In this document: positions 1 to 7,160 of the stretch, one piece after another
Numbering within the stretch: position 1 is the first letter of the stretch
Layout of the letters: every line of letters begins with the position of its first letter
Assembly: GCA_947498055.1 (NCBI GenBank)
Contig: CANMJA010000004.1
Coordinates: 1 to 64,000 of the forward strand
Reading direction: 5' to 3'
Origin: an uncultured Tenacibaculum sp.
GTDB taxonomy: Bacteria > Bacteroidota > Bacteroidia > Flavobacteriales > Flavobacteriaceae
Length of the DNA: 64,000 nt
Notes under the pieces: model-generated
The model's input: only the letters and a program-made list of their open reading frames with translations
Told to the model about the DNA's origin: nothing
The model's database searches: none
Program-made: the position numbers and the translations under genes

Positions 1-30
1 GATACCACTAACTTTAGTTATTTTTGTCAT
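1..30 (-). CDS. start of an unidentified gene running off the left edge
   Basis: Read on the minus strand, an ATG at 30-28 opens a frame beginning MTKITKVSGI that continues past the window edge. Only ten codons are visible, so no family can be named. The 200 bases upstream contain no other gene and look like a long leader. The start is uncertain; an overlapping ATG five bases upstream is closed at once by a stop. Confidence 0.35.
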   Translation of the reverse strand, partial: MTKITKVSGI

Positions 31-394
31 GTCATATTGTTTTTTAAGCTAAATGGAGAGTAAATCCTTCCAATGACCTAGCCTCGTGATTATACAGGAT
101 ACTACCAACTTGAATAGTTCCTTGGATACTGTTCAGGTTCTGAGAAGGAAAACCTAATCGAGAGATTATCTGTGAGTGGACATACTACAAAATGAGTTGT
201 CAAGTTTTTTTCATATTCTTGATCAAGTCTCCATTAGCTGATTTAACACAATAAACGGTTTATTAACAATAATGAACATATTAACAAAAAGAAAAAAGAA
301 GCAAAAAAGAAAAATACTACATCATTAGTATTAATTTTATTCTTTTATCTTAAATATTCAAACATACGAGGTTTTGAAAACCTGTGAGGTCTAA
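31..394. other. intergenic region with possible structured leader and a small palindrome
   Basis: No coding region was seen on either strand. The part at 50-185 has a less AT-rich composition than its surroundings and several short complementary segments when read on the minus strand, where it would be the 5' leader of the edge gene. At 369-383 there is a palindrome AGGTTTTGAAAACCT, like the AGGTTTT/AAAACCT palindromes scattered through flavobacterial intergenic DNA. The rest is plain AT-rich sequence. Confidence 0.35.
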
Positions 395-532
395 TTTTAC
401 TTAAAAGAAAAAGAATATGGTGCCATTAAATTTATTGGGGAATTCGTATTTAATGAAGGGATTTCATGGGGAGGCTTTACGAAATTGTCAGCTCGAGCGC
501 AGTCGAGAGAGATTTTAAAACTAAAATTATGA
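395..532 (+). pseudogene. C-terminal gene remnant carrying an inserted TCGA repeat
   Basis: A frame without a start codon runs from a stop at 392-394 to TGA at 530-532. It reads LKEKEYGAIKFIGEFVF and then EGISWGGFTKLSARAQSRE. The SARAQSRE portion is the translation of an interspersed GCTCGAGCGCAGTCGAGAG repeat at 491-509. The TGA overlaps the ATG of the next gene (ATGA), as in translational coupling. It is probably the tail of a decayed upstream gene of unknown function. Confidence 0.3.
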
Positions 533-852
533 TTGGATTAACCGTTCTTGCTCCTTTTGATGGAAGAATTACTTGGGGAGCTTTTCTCATACTGGCTTTA
601 TTTTTTGTTTTTTTAATTTTCCTTTTAAACATTTATTACGGAAAAATATCTAAAACAAACACCAAAAATTTATCTGAAGTTCCTATTTACCAATCGAAAG
701 ACATCCTTTTACAGGAAAAATCAATAGATGGGATATACTTAACACAAGAAAAAAATATTTCTATCTGGACAAAATTGACTATTTATGTGTTGGTAATAAT
801 TGCTATAATTACACCTCTATATCAACTTTTTGGGATAGAGTATTTTATATGA
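529..852 (+). CDS. small membrane protein, paralog of the next gene
   Basis: The product is about 107 residues with two hydrophobic segments: one near the N-terminus (WGAFLILALFFVFLIFLL) and one at the C-terminus (LTIYVLVIIAIITPLYQLFGI). The soluble link contains ILLQEKSIDGIYLTQEKN, which recurs almost unchanged in the gene at 869, so the two are tandem paralogs. The ATG at 529 is preferred over one at 466, because the 466 extension only translates an inserted TCGA repeat. It is shorter than its paralog at the N-terminus and may itself be truncated. I recognise no family or function. Confidence 0.6.
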   Translation: MIGLTVLAPFDGRITWGAFLILALFFVFLIFLLNIYYGKISKTNTKNLSEVPIYQSKDILLQEKSIDGIYLTQEKNISIWTKLTIYVLVIIAIITPLYQLFGIEYFI

Positions 853-868
853 AACCATCAGAAAAATT

Positions 869-1426
869 ATGACAGAAGAAAGGGGTTTATTAGGAATAAT
901 CAATTGTTTAGGAACTTATCATGAAAAAACAGTATCATTTTATGATTTAATCGTTCTGGGTCTAGTTTCAATTATCATTATTAGTTTATTGTTCTACTAT
1001 AATAAATTATCAAGAAAGAAAATTATTAAAAACGGAGAAGAATATATTGATATCAAAAAAAATCGCTCCTCCTTGGCTAATAGCATTGTCTCCATCCTTA
1101 TTCTATTTTTTGTCACTTCTTCATTTCAAAAGATAATAGAATATTCAGATGTATTAATTTTAGTGTCTTTACCATTATCTATATTCTATTTAAATAATAT
1201 ACATAATGGTATTACAGTAAAAAGAGTTTTGAAAAAACTAAAAGTAGACACTCCTATTTATAACCAATCAAAAGATATCCTTTTACAAGAGAAGTCAGTA
1301 GGCGGAGTTTATTTAACACAAGAAAAAACTCTTTCTATTTGGGCAAAATTGACTATTTATCTGTTAGTAATAATGGCAATTACAACACCTTTATATCAAC
1401 TTTTTGGAATAGGACATTTTATATAA
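869..1426 (+). CDS. four-helix membrane protein, paralog of the preceding gene
   Basis: The 185-residue product has four likely membrane segments, at about residues 25-45, 68-85, 92-108 and 163-183. The last segment and the preceding QEKSVGGVYLTQEK stretch match the gene at 529, so this is probably the full-length member of a tandem pair. It starts 16 bases after its neighbour on the same strand, which suggests co-transcription. No catalytic motif or known family was recognised, so the function is unknown. Confidence 0.65.
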   Translation: MTEERGLLGIINCLGTYHEKTVSFYDLIVLGLVSIIIISLLFYYNKLSRKKIIKNGEEYIDIKKNRSSLANSIVSILILFFVTSSFQKIIEYSDVLILVSLPLSIFYLNNIHNGITVKRVLKKLKVDTPIYNQSKDILLQEKSVGGVYLTQEKTLSIWAKLTIYLLVIMAITTPLYQLFGIGHFI

Positions 1427-1469
1427 GAGTAAAATGAAGTCTCTGGAGTTAGCATCTGAAAACTTAATT

Positions 1470-1499
1470 TTTATTTATTCTAAATAAAACATATATTTG
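1470..1499 (+). promoter_or_regulatory. 19-bp palindrome (likely iron box) and -7 box TATATTTG
   Basis: TTTATTTATTCTAAATAAA at 1470-1488 is a perfect inverted repeat (TTTATTTA/TAAATAAA). The same half-sites occur upstream of the siderophore receptor at 9911-9935. It sits directly before TATATTTG (1492-1499), a match to the Bacteroidota -7 box TAnnTTTG. A repressor bound here would cover the promoter. Reading it as an iron-dependent DtxR/Fur-type operator is inference from the genes it precedes. Confidence 0.55.
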
Positions 1500-1503
1500 C
1501 CAT

Positions 1504-1806
1504 ATGAATGCAGATGTACATGTTGAAAAAACAATTCAGTTAAAGGAATTTACTTTTTGTAAATACCAATTAACAACCCATACTAAAGTAATAACTTTAA
1601 GCTTTCCACAGTTATTACAATTAAGAAAAAATGTAAAAGAATTAACTCGTCATCATTCTTTACATCAAATTATTGATGCTGATAATTTTGTACTTCTTTT
1701 TGTGGCCGACAAACAACATTTAATTTATTTAGATATTCCTCAATTGTTATTTTTAAATAAAGAAATAGAAAGTTTTTTCTCTAGCTTTAAATCAGTTTTA
1801 ATCTAA
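1504..1806 (+). CDS. small protein of unknown function next to ferritin
   Basis: The product is 100 residues, soluble, with no signal peptide and a single cysteine near residue 18. It is rich in histidine, leucine and phenylalanine and looks like a small alpha/beta domain. I do not recognise it. The ATG lies four bases after a strong -7 box, and no other methionine occurs in the frame. If that promoter is used, the mRNA would be leaderless or nearly so. The iron-box-like palindrome just upstream and the ferritin gene just downstream suggest a role in iron homeostasis, which is inference. Confidence 0.65.
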   Translation: MNADVHVEKTIQLKEFTFCKYQLTTHTKVITLSFPQLLQLRKNVKELTRHHSLHQIIDADNFVLLFVADKQHLIYLDIPQLLFLNKEIESFFSSFKSVLI

Positions 1807-1871
1807 ATAATATTCTTATTTAGACTTTTTTCAAATTTCTAGTTGTCCTTTATTCTTACTCGCTTTTGTCT

Positions 1872-1879
1872 TAAATTTG
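1872..1879 (+). promoter_or_regulatory. -7 box TAAATTTG for ferritin
   Basis: TAAATTTG fits the Bacteroidota -7 consensus TAnnTTTG and lies 17 bases before the preferred ferritin ATG at 1897. It therefore argues against the longer TTG-initiated frame from 1843, whose first codons would be upstream of transcription. Confidence 0.5.
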
Positions 1880-1896
1880 TTGTAAATATTTATAAT

Positions 1897-2403
1897 ATGA
1901 AAACAGCCGTAAGAAAACAAATGACCATTAACCCTGTGGTAATGGATTTATTAAATAACCAAATAGCTTTAGAAATGGAAGCTTCGGCTTCATATTTAGC
2001 AATGGCTTCTTGGTGCGATCAAAGAGAATTATTAAACAGCAAAGAGTTTTTTTATAAGCAAGCAGAAGAAGAAAGAGAACATGCAATGAAAATCTTTACG
2101 TTTGTAAACGATAATGGTGGAGCTGCTCTTTCACCTCAAATACAAAACGTGAATAACGATTTTGAAAGTTTAAGAAGTATTTATGAAGCTTCTTTAGACC
2201 AAGAAATTAATGTTACGCAATCTATATTTAACATCTTTAAATCTGCAAGAAAAGAAGATGATTTTGTTACCGAAATCTTTTTACAATGGTTTATTACTGA
2301 ACAAGCCGAAGAAGAAGATAAATTTAGAAGTATTATTGATATTTTTGATTTAATGGAAGGAATGCCATTAAAGATGATTGACGAAAGATTACCAAAGGAA
2401 TAA
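1897..2403 (+). CDS. ftnA: ferritin
   Basis: This is a non-haem ferritin (168 residues from the ATG at 1897) that oxidises Fe(II) and stores it as a ferric mineral inside a 24-subunit cytoplasmic cage. The four-helix-bundle signature is clear: E in NQIALEMEASASYLAMASW, then EEEREHAMKIF with the ferroxidase Glu-x-x-His, and QWFITEQAEEEDKF in the third iron-ligand helix. Length is normal for the family. The start at 1897 follows a good -7 box. It lies next to other iron genes, and a hairpin terminator follows it. The ferritin call is secure; the ftnA symbol is by analogy. Confidence 0.92.
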   Translation: MKTAVRKQMTINPVVMDLLNNQIALEMEASASYLAMASWCDQRELLNSKEFFYKQAEEEREHAMKIFTFVNDNGGAALSPQIQNVNNDFESLRSIYEASLDQEINVTQSIFNIFKSARKEDDFVTEIFLQWFITEQAEEEDKFRSIIDIFDLMEGMPLKMIDERLPKE

Positions 2404-2462
2404 TGTAAAGGAATTATTAACAAAATAAAACGCCTAAGTTTATTGTAAGATCAATAAAAAAT

Positions 2463-2498
2463 AAAAGAAGGGTAACCTATCCTTCTTTTATTTTTAGT
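2463..2498 (+). terminator. rho-independent terminator after ferritin
   Basis: The stem AAAAGAAGG/CCTTCTTTT closes a short loop and runs into a T-rich tail at about 2485-2496. It lies 60 bases after the ferritin stop. Confidence 0.7.
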
Positions 2499-2540
2499 AT
2501 TCTAGTTACTACAAGCATTAAATCTTGGGAATATATCTCC

Positions 2541-2576
2541 CTCTATAACTTGGTTGTTACTCAAACCAAGGTAGAG
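2541..2576. repeat. unassigned hairpin
   Basis: CTCTA..CTTGGTT pairs with AACCAAG..TAGAG around an eight-base loop, making an interrupted stem of about 12 bp with no T-tract. It is the only notable structure in the 300-base gap between ferritin and the next promoter. It could be part of a small RNA or a protein-binding site; nothing decides between these. Confidence 0.35.
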
Positions 2577-2680
2577 TTACAAAATGCCTAATCAAATTAT
2601 TGTCAAAACTATGTTTTATATGAATATATAATTTTTTGTTAAAACCCCTTTTTTTTATCAAAAAACACATTTCTTCTTTT

Positions 2681-2688
2681 TATATTTG
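2681..2688 (+). promoter_or_regulatory. -7 box TATATTTG for the first double-glycine peptide
   Basis: TATATTTG lies 24 bases before the ATG at 2713 and matches TAnnTTTG. The region upstream is very AT-rich and no clear -33 element was identified. Confidence 0.5.
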
Positions 2689-2712
2689 AGTAAATCATAA
2701 AAATAAACATAA

Positions 2713-2922
2713 ATGTTAAAAAAAATTGTAGGCTTCGAAGGTAAGCTATTATCAAAAAAAGAACAATTAGAAATTAAAGGTGGTCTTTTTACTTATAATG
2801 TAGATGGATTTACTGTACGTTGCATAAATCAATTAACACATGTACCTACTGCTGAAACTATTTGCGGAAGGAATGATTGTCTTCTACCTTTTGAACTTTG
2901 TGGAACGAATATTTTTTTTTAA
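2713..2922 (+). CDS. double-glycine leader peptide, cysteine-rich precursor 1
   Basis: The 69-residue precursor resembles the Bacteroidota GG-leader natural-product/bacteriocin-like family. The leader (residues 1-24) starts MLKKIVGFEGKLLSKKEQ and ends in the processing motif EIKGG. The predicted core of 45 residues contains four cysteines. Known relatives are cleaved after GG by a peptidase-containing ABC exporter; no such transporter or modification enzyme lies nearby. It has its own promoter and terminator, so it is a stand-alone unit. A second member is at 14576. The leader family is clear, while the mature product and activity are unknown. Confidence 0.75.
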   Translation: MLKKIVGFEGKLLSKKEQLEIKGGLFTYNVDGFTVRCINQLTHVPTAETICGRNDCLLPFELCGTNIFF

Positions 2923-2950
2923 ATAACAAAGTTAGTTTCAAAAACAACAT

Positions 2951-2984
2951 CCTCTTGAGTCATTAATACTCAAGAGGTTTTTTT
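2951..2984 (+). terminator. rho-independent terminator after GG peptide 1
   Basis: A perfect ten-pair stem, CCTCTTGAGT/ACTCAAGAGG, with a seven-base loop is followed by seven T residues. Confidence 0.85.
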
Positions 2985-3178
2985 ATATAATTTTATTTAA
3001 AAAAAATAAATATTCATAGCTGTGAAAAAAATATCTCTTACGGTATTAAAGGAATGCCTTTTTATAGTAAACCTTAAAAGAATTTGGAAAATAAGCTGAA
3101 ATAATCAATCCTACTCAAAAAGTAATGTTATGAATTATTAAAACTCTTTGATTCATTTTTAATCTAAGTTAAGAGTAA

Positions 3179-3685
3179 CTAAAACAAATCTTCAATTTCT
3201 TTCATCCATTTCTGTAACCTTTCTTGAGTTAGTTCGGGTTGATTATCTTCATCTATAGCCAAACCATAGAAAAATTCTTCATTATCTATTTTTGCTTTTG
3301 ATTCTTGATAATCGTATCCTTTGGTTGGCCATTTCCCTATAATATTTCCTCCGTTTTTTAATATTACTTCCGATAACATACCTACTCCGTCTATAAAATA
3401 TTCTCCATAACCATATTGATCCCCCAATCCAAAAATAGCAACTGTCTTTCCTGTAAAATCAATTGTTTTAAACTCATCGAAATAATTTTCCCAGTCACTT
3501 TGTAAATCTCCATCGTACCAAGTAGACAAACCTAAAATTAGGTTATTAAAACGTTCAAAATCGTTTTTTTTAACAAATTCTACTTCAATTACTTCAATAT
3601 TTAAACTAGAAATATCAATAATACTATGTGTAACTTCCTCAGTCATTCCTGTATCAGAACCATAAATTAATCCTATTTTCTTCAT
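3179..3685 (-). CDS. fldA: flavodoxin
   Basis: This is a long-chain flavodoxin (168 residues), an FMN-binding electron carrier that replaces ferredoxin when iron is scarce. The phosphate loop GSDTGMTEEVT is at residues 9-19. The FMN-stacking loop STWYDGDLQSDW and the second loop GLGDQYGYGEYFIDG are in the family order. Length is typical. Its ATG overlaps the stop of the upstream methyltransferase by four bases, indicating translational coupling. It is the last gene of the minus-strand series that begins with the siderophore receptor, which fits an iron-starvation role. Confidence 0.93.
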   Translation of the reverse strand: MKKIGLIYGSDTGMTEEVTHSIIDISSLNIEVIEVEFVKKNDFERFNNLILGLSTWYDGDLQSDWENYFDEFKTIDFTGKTVAIFGLGDQYGYGEYFIDGVGMLSEVILKNGGNIIGKWPTKGYDYQESKAKIDNEEFFYGLAIDEDNQPELTQERLQKWMKEIEDLF

Positions 3686-4338
3686 TTTTTAAGAATTACA
3701 ACATGATATTCTCTAAGCACCTTATCACCAGATTTACTAATCACATTTTCTTTATTACTATAAACATCAATTAATTCTAGCGTACTTTTAGTCACTATCT
3801 CTTTAATTTTACTAACATTATAAAGGGTAAATTTCTCTTTAACAAAAGGAAGTTTTTTCATGAAACCTTCATCAGCAAAACAAATTACACAAGTTCCTCC
3901 TTCTTTTAACACTCTACAAATTTCATTTAAAAATAATACTGGGGTTTCCCAAAAACAAATAGTATTTACTGTAACTATTTTATCAAAACTACTTGCATTA
4001 AAGGGTATCTTCACTCCATCGTATAACTTAAAAACAGATTGGTTTTCTTCTTTAAGTCTTATCTGTTTTTTAGCTTCAGAATACATGGTTTCTGATATTT
4101 CTAACCCATAATAAAAAACATTTTCTGCAAGAGAAAACACATAATCTAAATGATTACAGTTACCATGCCCTATTTCTAAAACAACATCATTATTTACTAT
4201 ATTAGAAGCGTCAAAAGTAGCTTTAGTCATGCTAAAATTAGTTTTATGCATGTTTTTTGCTATTTCTAATCCAGTATTTCCCTTGGGGTTTGATAGCTGG
4301 TCTTCAATTTTCATTAAATCTTTCTCCGTTAATTTCAT
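3682..4338 (-). CDS. class I SAM-dependent methyltransferase
   Basis: The 218-residue product has a Rossmann-type SAM-binding fold. Motif I reads VVLEIGHGNCNHLDYVF, with the acidic residue and glycines expected for SAM. A later acidic/hydrophobic strand (FDKIVTVNTICFWE) and VLKEGGTCVICFAD correspond to motifs II and III. The C-terminal half resembles UbiE/Methyltransf_11-type enzymes. The substrate cannot be told. It overlaps flavodoxin by four bases and starts eight bases after the PepSY gene, so it belongs to the same transcript as the iron-uptake genes. A role in siderophore or haem handling is only inferred. Confidence 0.75.
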   Translation of the reverse strand: MKLTEKDLMKIEDQLSNPKGNTGLEIAKNMHKTNFSMTKATFDASNIVNNDVVLEIGHGNCNHLDYVFSLAENVFYYGLEISETMYSEAKKQIRLKEENQSVFKLYDGVKIPFNASSFDKIVTVNTICFWETPVLFLNEICRVLKEGGTCVICFADEGFMKKLPFVKEKFTLYNVSKIKEIVTKSTLELIDVYSNKENVISKSGDKVLREYHVVILKK

Positions 4339-4346
4339 AATTGCAT

Positions 4347-6410
4347 TTAGTTTACTTTTTTATTCCATTTCCATAAATTGTTAATCAAAAACAAACTGGC
4401 TATCACAACCAATAGTAGCATAAAAATTTCTGAGATATTTGTAGTTTCATATAATAAAGCTTCTGTAACATGGTAAAAGTTATATAACCCTGCAATAATC
4501 GCCCATATAAGAGAAACAATTTTAAACCATTTTTTAGATACTTCTATAGTTAGCAAACCAAATAGCAAACAAACACCTTCAAAGACAATTCTATATATAT
4601 GATGAACTAAAGGTACTTCTCCCGTTGCTCCCTCCATTACTATTGTTTCCTTGTAATAAACATTAAATAATCCGTACATATGATGTACAATCCAACCAAT
4701 TGCTAAAAAAACCCAGAGTATTATAATTTTTGTTCTCATTGAAATGTGATTTTTATTCTTAAGTGAAGTGTTTTCCTTTATATTTGAATGTGTTTTTTGA
4801 GATTCTTCAGCTAACAATTCCTTTCTATTTCTAGAATCAATAGGGTGTTTTGTAAAAGCGCTTTGTTCTTTAGCTTCTGGTTTTATTTTAAAATATACAA
4901 ACAAAGCTGTAGTAGATATAAAAATCCATAAAACATCAATCGTTAAAATTTCTATTTGCTTTGCTTTATAGGCGTTCCAAATCCAGTTATTAGAGATAAT
5001 TCCATTAACAATAGGTATTAAAAACCCTAGAACAGCACCTATTAATAAGGTTATTTTATTGGTGAAATAATTGTTTCGTTTAAATCGAAGATAAATGGTA
5101 AACAATAGCCACGCCAAAAAAAACCAAGTATATAAAATATTCATTTTATGAGACATATATTCTTTAGGCAATAACTTAACAACTAAGAAAAATAAAGCAA
5201 TTACAGGATATAGACTTAGACAAATAGCTAAATATATATGACCAACTTTAGCAGTATACAAACGTTGCTTTAAAGTCATACTTTTTTTATTTCTAGCTTC
5301 TATCCAAATTAAAACTCCAGTTATAATTACAAAACAAGTAATGAAAGCCAAAATGAAGTAAAGAATCTTTACCCAAACTCCTCCAAAATGTGCAAAATGT
5401 AAACGCCCTATTACAAGTTGCGAATCTTCTAAATAATTTAATTTGTCTGGTTTCTTTATCTCTTCTATCGTTCCTGTTTTTGCATCATAAATAATTCTTC
5501 CTATCCCTATAAAACGTTTGTTGCTCTCTAGCTCACCAGACACTATATATTTCATGTTTACTCCTCCATAATTTTTTATAAAAAAACGCTTTAAATGAAA
5601 ATTATTCCAGGTAGCTACTGCTTTTTTTGCATATAAGTTTAAACTGGGCACCTCTTCTTTAGAAAATGCTATCCATTCATAATTTTTTCTATCTGGTCTT
5701 AAATCATCTATTAATTTAGTTTGATCTCCATTGTATAAAAATGTTGCAGGTAAGAGTACTAAAAGACCAATTCCTAAATACGCACCAGTAATTGCAAAAA
5801 TAAATTGAAAAGGGAGCCCTATAATTCCTAATGCAGTATGCGCATCTGTCCAAACTCTTTTTAAAGCTATTTTAGGGTTGAAATTATAAAAATTTGAAAT
5901 AATTTTTTTCCAATGTACAATAACACCAGTAATGATAGCAAACAAAAAAAACAAAGAAATAAATCCAGCTAAATATATTCCAATGTAAGGTAGTTGACTA
6001 AAATAATGGAGTCTAAATAAAAACTCTCCTAAGCTATACTGCTCTACATATGTTTGTTTTTCTAATGTATTTATATCTACATAAAAAAGAATTCTTTTAT
6101 TGTTTTTTTTGGTAACTAATGTGTCTTTTTTAGGACTCATAGACACCATTATTTTATCGTGATGGTTTAAATTTATTTGTAAATCTCTTCCATCTAAAGA
6201 ATATTTCTCATCAAGATGTTCTAATACTCTGTCGTAATCAATATTTTTTTTCTCAACATGACTAATATGTTTTCCTTCTTCCCAAAGTTTTATTTCATCT
6301 TTAAATAAAGCAAAAGCGCCTGCAAAAAAAATAACATAAAGCGCAACACTAATTACAATACCACTAATGGTATGTGTATTAAAAAAGACATTGTAATTTC
6401 TTTTGCTCAT
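4347..6410 (-). CDS. PepSY-associated membrane protein, putative siderophore-iron reductase
   Basis: The 687-residue inner-membrane protein has the PepSY/PepSY_TM arrangement. A first helix (GIVISVALYVIFFAGAFALF) is followed by a periplasmic PepSY-like domain, three more helices to about residue 400, and an extra C-terminal membrane block of about six helices. Relatives accompany TonB siderophore receptors and are thought to reduce or handle ferric siderophore at the inner membrane. The start MSKRNYNVFF at 6410 overlaps the upstream stop as TAATG, so it is preferred over a 29-residue longer frame. The C-terminal block is longer than in many relatives. Confidence 0.8.
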   Translation of the reverse strand: MSKRNYNVFFNTHTISGIVISVALYVIFFAGAFALFKDEIKLWEEGKHISHVEKKNIDYDRVLEHLDEKYSLDGRDLQINLNHHDKIMVSMSPKKDTLVTKKNNKRILFYVDINTLEKQTYVEQYSLGEFLFRLHYFSQLPYIGIYLAGFISLFFLFAIITGVIVHWKKIISNFYNFNPKIALKRVWTDAHTALGIIGLPFQFIFAITGAYLGIGLLVLLPATFLYNGDQTKLIDDLRPDRKNYEWIAFSKEEVPSLNLYAKKAVATWNNFHLKRFFIKNYGGVNMKYIVSGELESNKRFIGIGRIIYDAKTGTIEEIKKPDKLNYLEDSQLVIGRLHFAHFGGVWVKILYFILAFITCFVIITGVLIWIEARNKKSMTLKQRLYTAKVGHIYLAICLSLYPVIALFFLVVKLLPKEYMSHKMNILYTWFFLAWLLFTIYLRFKRNNYFTNKITLLIGAVLGFLIPIVNGIISNNWIWNAYKAKQIEILTIDVLWIFISTTALFVYFKIKPEAKEQSAFTKHPIDSRNRKELLAEESQKTHSNIKENTSLKNKNHISMRTKIIILWVFLAIGWIVHHMYGLFNVYYKETIVMEGATGEVPLVHHIYRIVFEGVCLLFGLLTIEVSKKWFKIVSLIWAIIAGLYNFYHVTEALLYETTNISEIFMLLLVVIASLFLINNLWKWNKKVN

Positions 6411-6712
6411 TATAAAAATGGGTTTTGTTGAATTCCTATAGAATAAATTATAAAAAGTACTATTGATATAGATAGATATAACAACCAAGCTTTCCATCCA
6501 TTATTAAATAGATAAGGAATAATTAATAAAACTACCCAAACAATAAAAACAGAAAATATAGAAGTAATTAAAACCTCTTTAGGGTTTGGTAACCATAATG
6601 CTAAGCATAAATGAAGCAAGGAGGTTACAACATACCCTCCTATAATTCCTGCAGAAATTTTAGCAAACTGTTGCCAAGGTGATTGTGTTAAATATTTTTT
6701 ATTTGCTGGCAT
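6410..6712 (-). CDS. DUF3649-like small membrane protein
   Basis: The 100-residue product has three hydrophobic helices (IIGGYVVTSLLHLCLALWL, SIFSVFIVWVVLLIIPYLF, LYLSISIVLFIIYSIG). In proteobacterial siderophore loci a DUF3649 protein of this size sits between the TonB receptor and the PepSY protein. Size, topology and position match here, but the family call rests on context more than on sequence motifs. Its stop overlaps the PepSY start (TAATG). Confidence 0.6.
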   Translation of the reverse strand: MPANKKYLTQSPWQQFAKISAGIIGGYVVTSLLHLCLALWLPNPKEVLITSIFSVFIVWVVLLIIPYLFNNGWKAWLLYLSISIVLFIIYSIGIQQNPFL

Positions 6713-6717
6713 ACAGA

Positions 6718-7056
6718 TTAAAAATTAAGAGTTAAAAGTTCTATAAAAACAAATAGTAGCAATACAATTAATAAATGCTTATAATTTATTTTTTCTAAAG
6801 GATATATTACAACTAATAAACTAGCCATTAAGATCATTAAGAAAATCCATAATAAAATACCTCCTGTTACTCCAAAACATATAACCGTTAAAAATAATGC
6901 TACAATTAATTTAGTTATCCCTATTCTTTTTGATTCTTTTTTATGGTTTACGATCCATTTTTCTGGAATTAATTTTTTGCTAAGAATTACTTTTTCTGAA
7001 GTGCAGTACAACATAAACCATCCTAAAAAAATTATTAAAACTATAAGACTTACCAT
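6718..7056 (-). CDS. DUF3325-like small membrane protein
   Basis: The 112-residue product has an N-terminal helix (LIVLIIFLGWFMLYC), a basic cytoplasmic loop (KKLIPEKWIVNHKKESKR) and two or three further helices. DUF3325 proteins have this size and layout and co-occur with DUF3649 and PepSY proteins in siderophore-uptake operons. It lies five bases before the DUF3649-like gene. The function is unknown; membership is inferred from layout and neighbours. Confidence 0.55.
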   Translation of the reverse strand: MVSLIVLIIFLGWFMLYCTSEKVILSKKLIPEKWIVNHKKESKRIGITKLIVALFLTVICFGVTGGILLWIFLMILMASLLVVIYPLEKINYKHLLIVLLLFVFIELLTLNF

Positions 7057-7071
7057 TTCTTTCTTTTTTTA

Positions 7072-7109
7072 CCACAAAACTCTGAGCATGATACTCAGAG
7101 TAATTGTGG
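7072..7109 (-). promoter_or_regulatory. intercistronic hairpin after the siderophore receptor gene
   Basis: CCACAA..ACTCTGAG pairs with CTCAGAGT..TTGTGG around a seven-base loop, a stem of about 14 pairs. On the minus strand it is followed by A residues, not a T-tract, so it is not a standard terminator in the operon direction. It lies between the receptor and the DUF3325-like gene. It may stabilise the receptor part of the message or lower downstream expression. Confidence 0.55.
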
Positions 7110-7160
7110 CTAATTAATTCAACTACAAAACATAAAATTGGGGAATTATTACTATTTTCT

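Noticed and set aside
1..250. Retron or group II intron upstream of a reverse transcriptase
   Set aside because: A structured leader before an edge gene suggested it, but only ten codons of the gene are visible and no diagnostic motif was found.
1843..1896. Longer ferritin start
   Set aside because: It begins with TTG, lies upstream of a good -7 box, and adds residues not found in ferritins.
4347..6497. Start of the PepSY protein at 6497
   Set aside because: The extra 29 residues overlap the upstream gene in another frame, and the TAATG junction at 6410 supports the shorter form.
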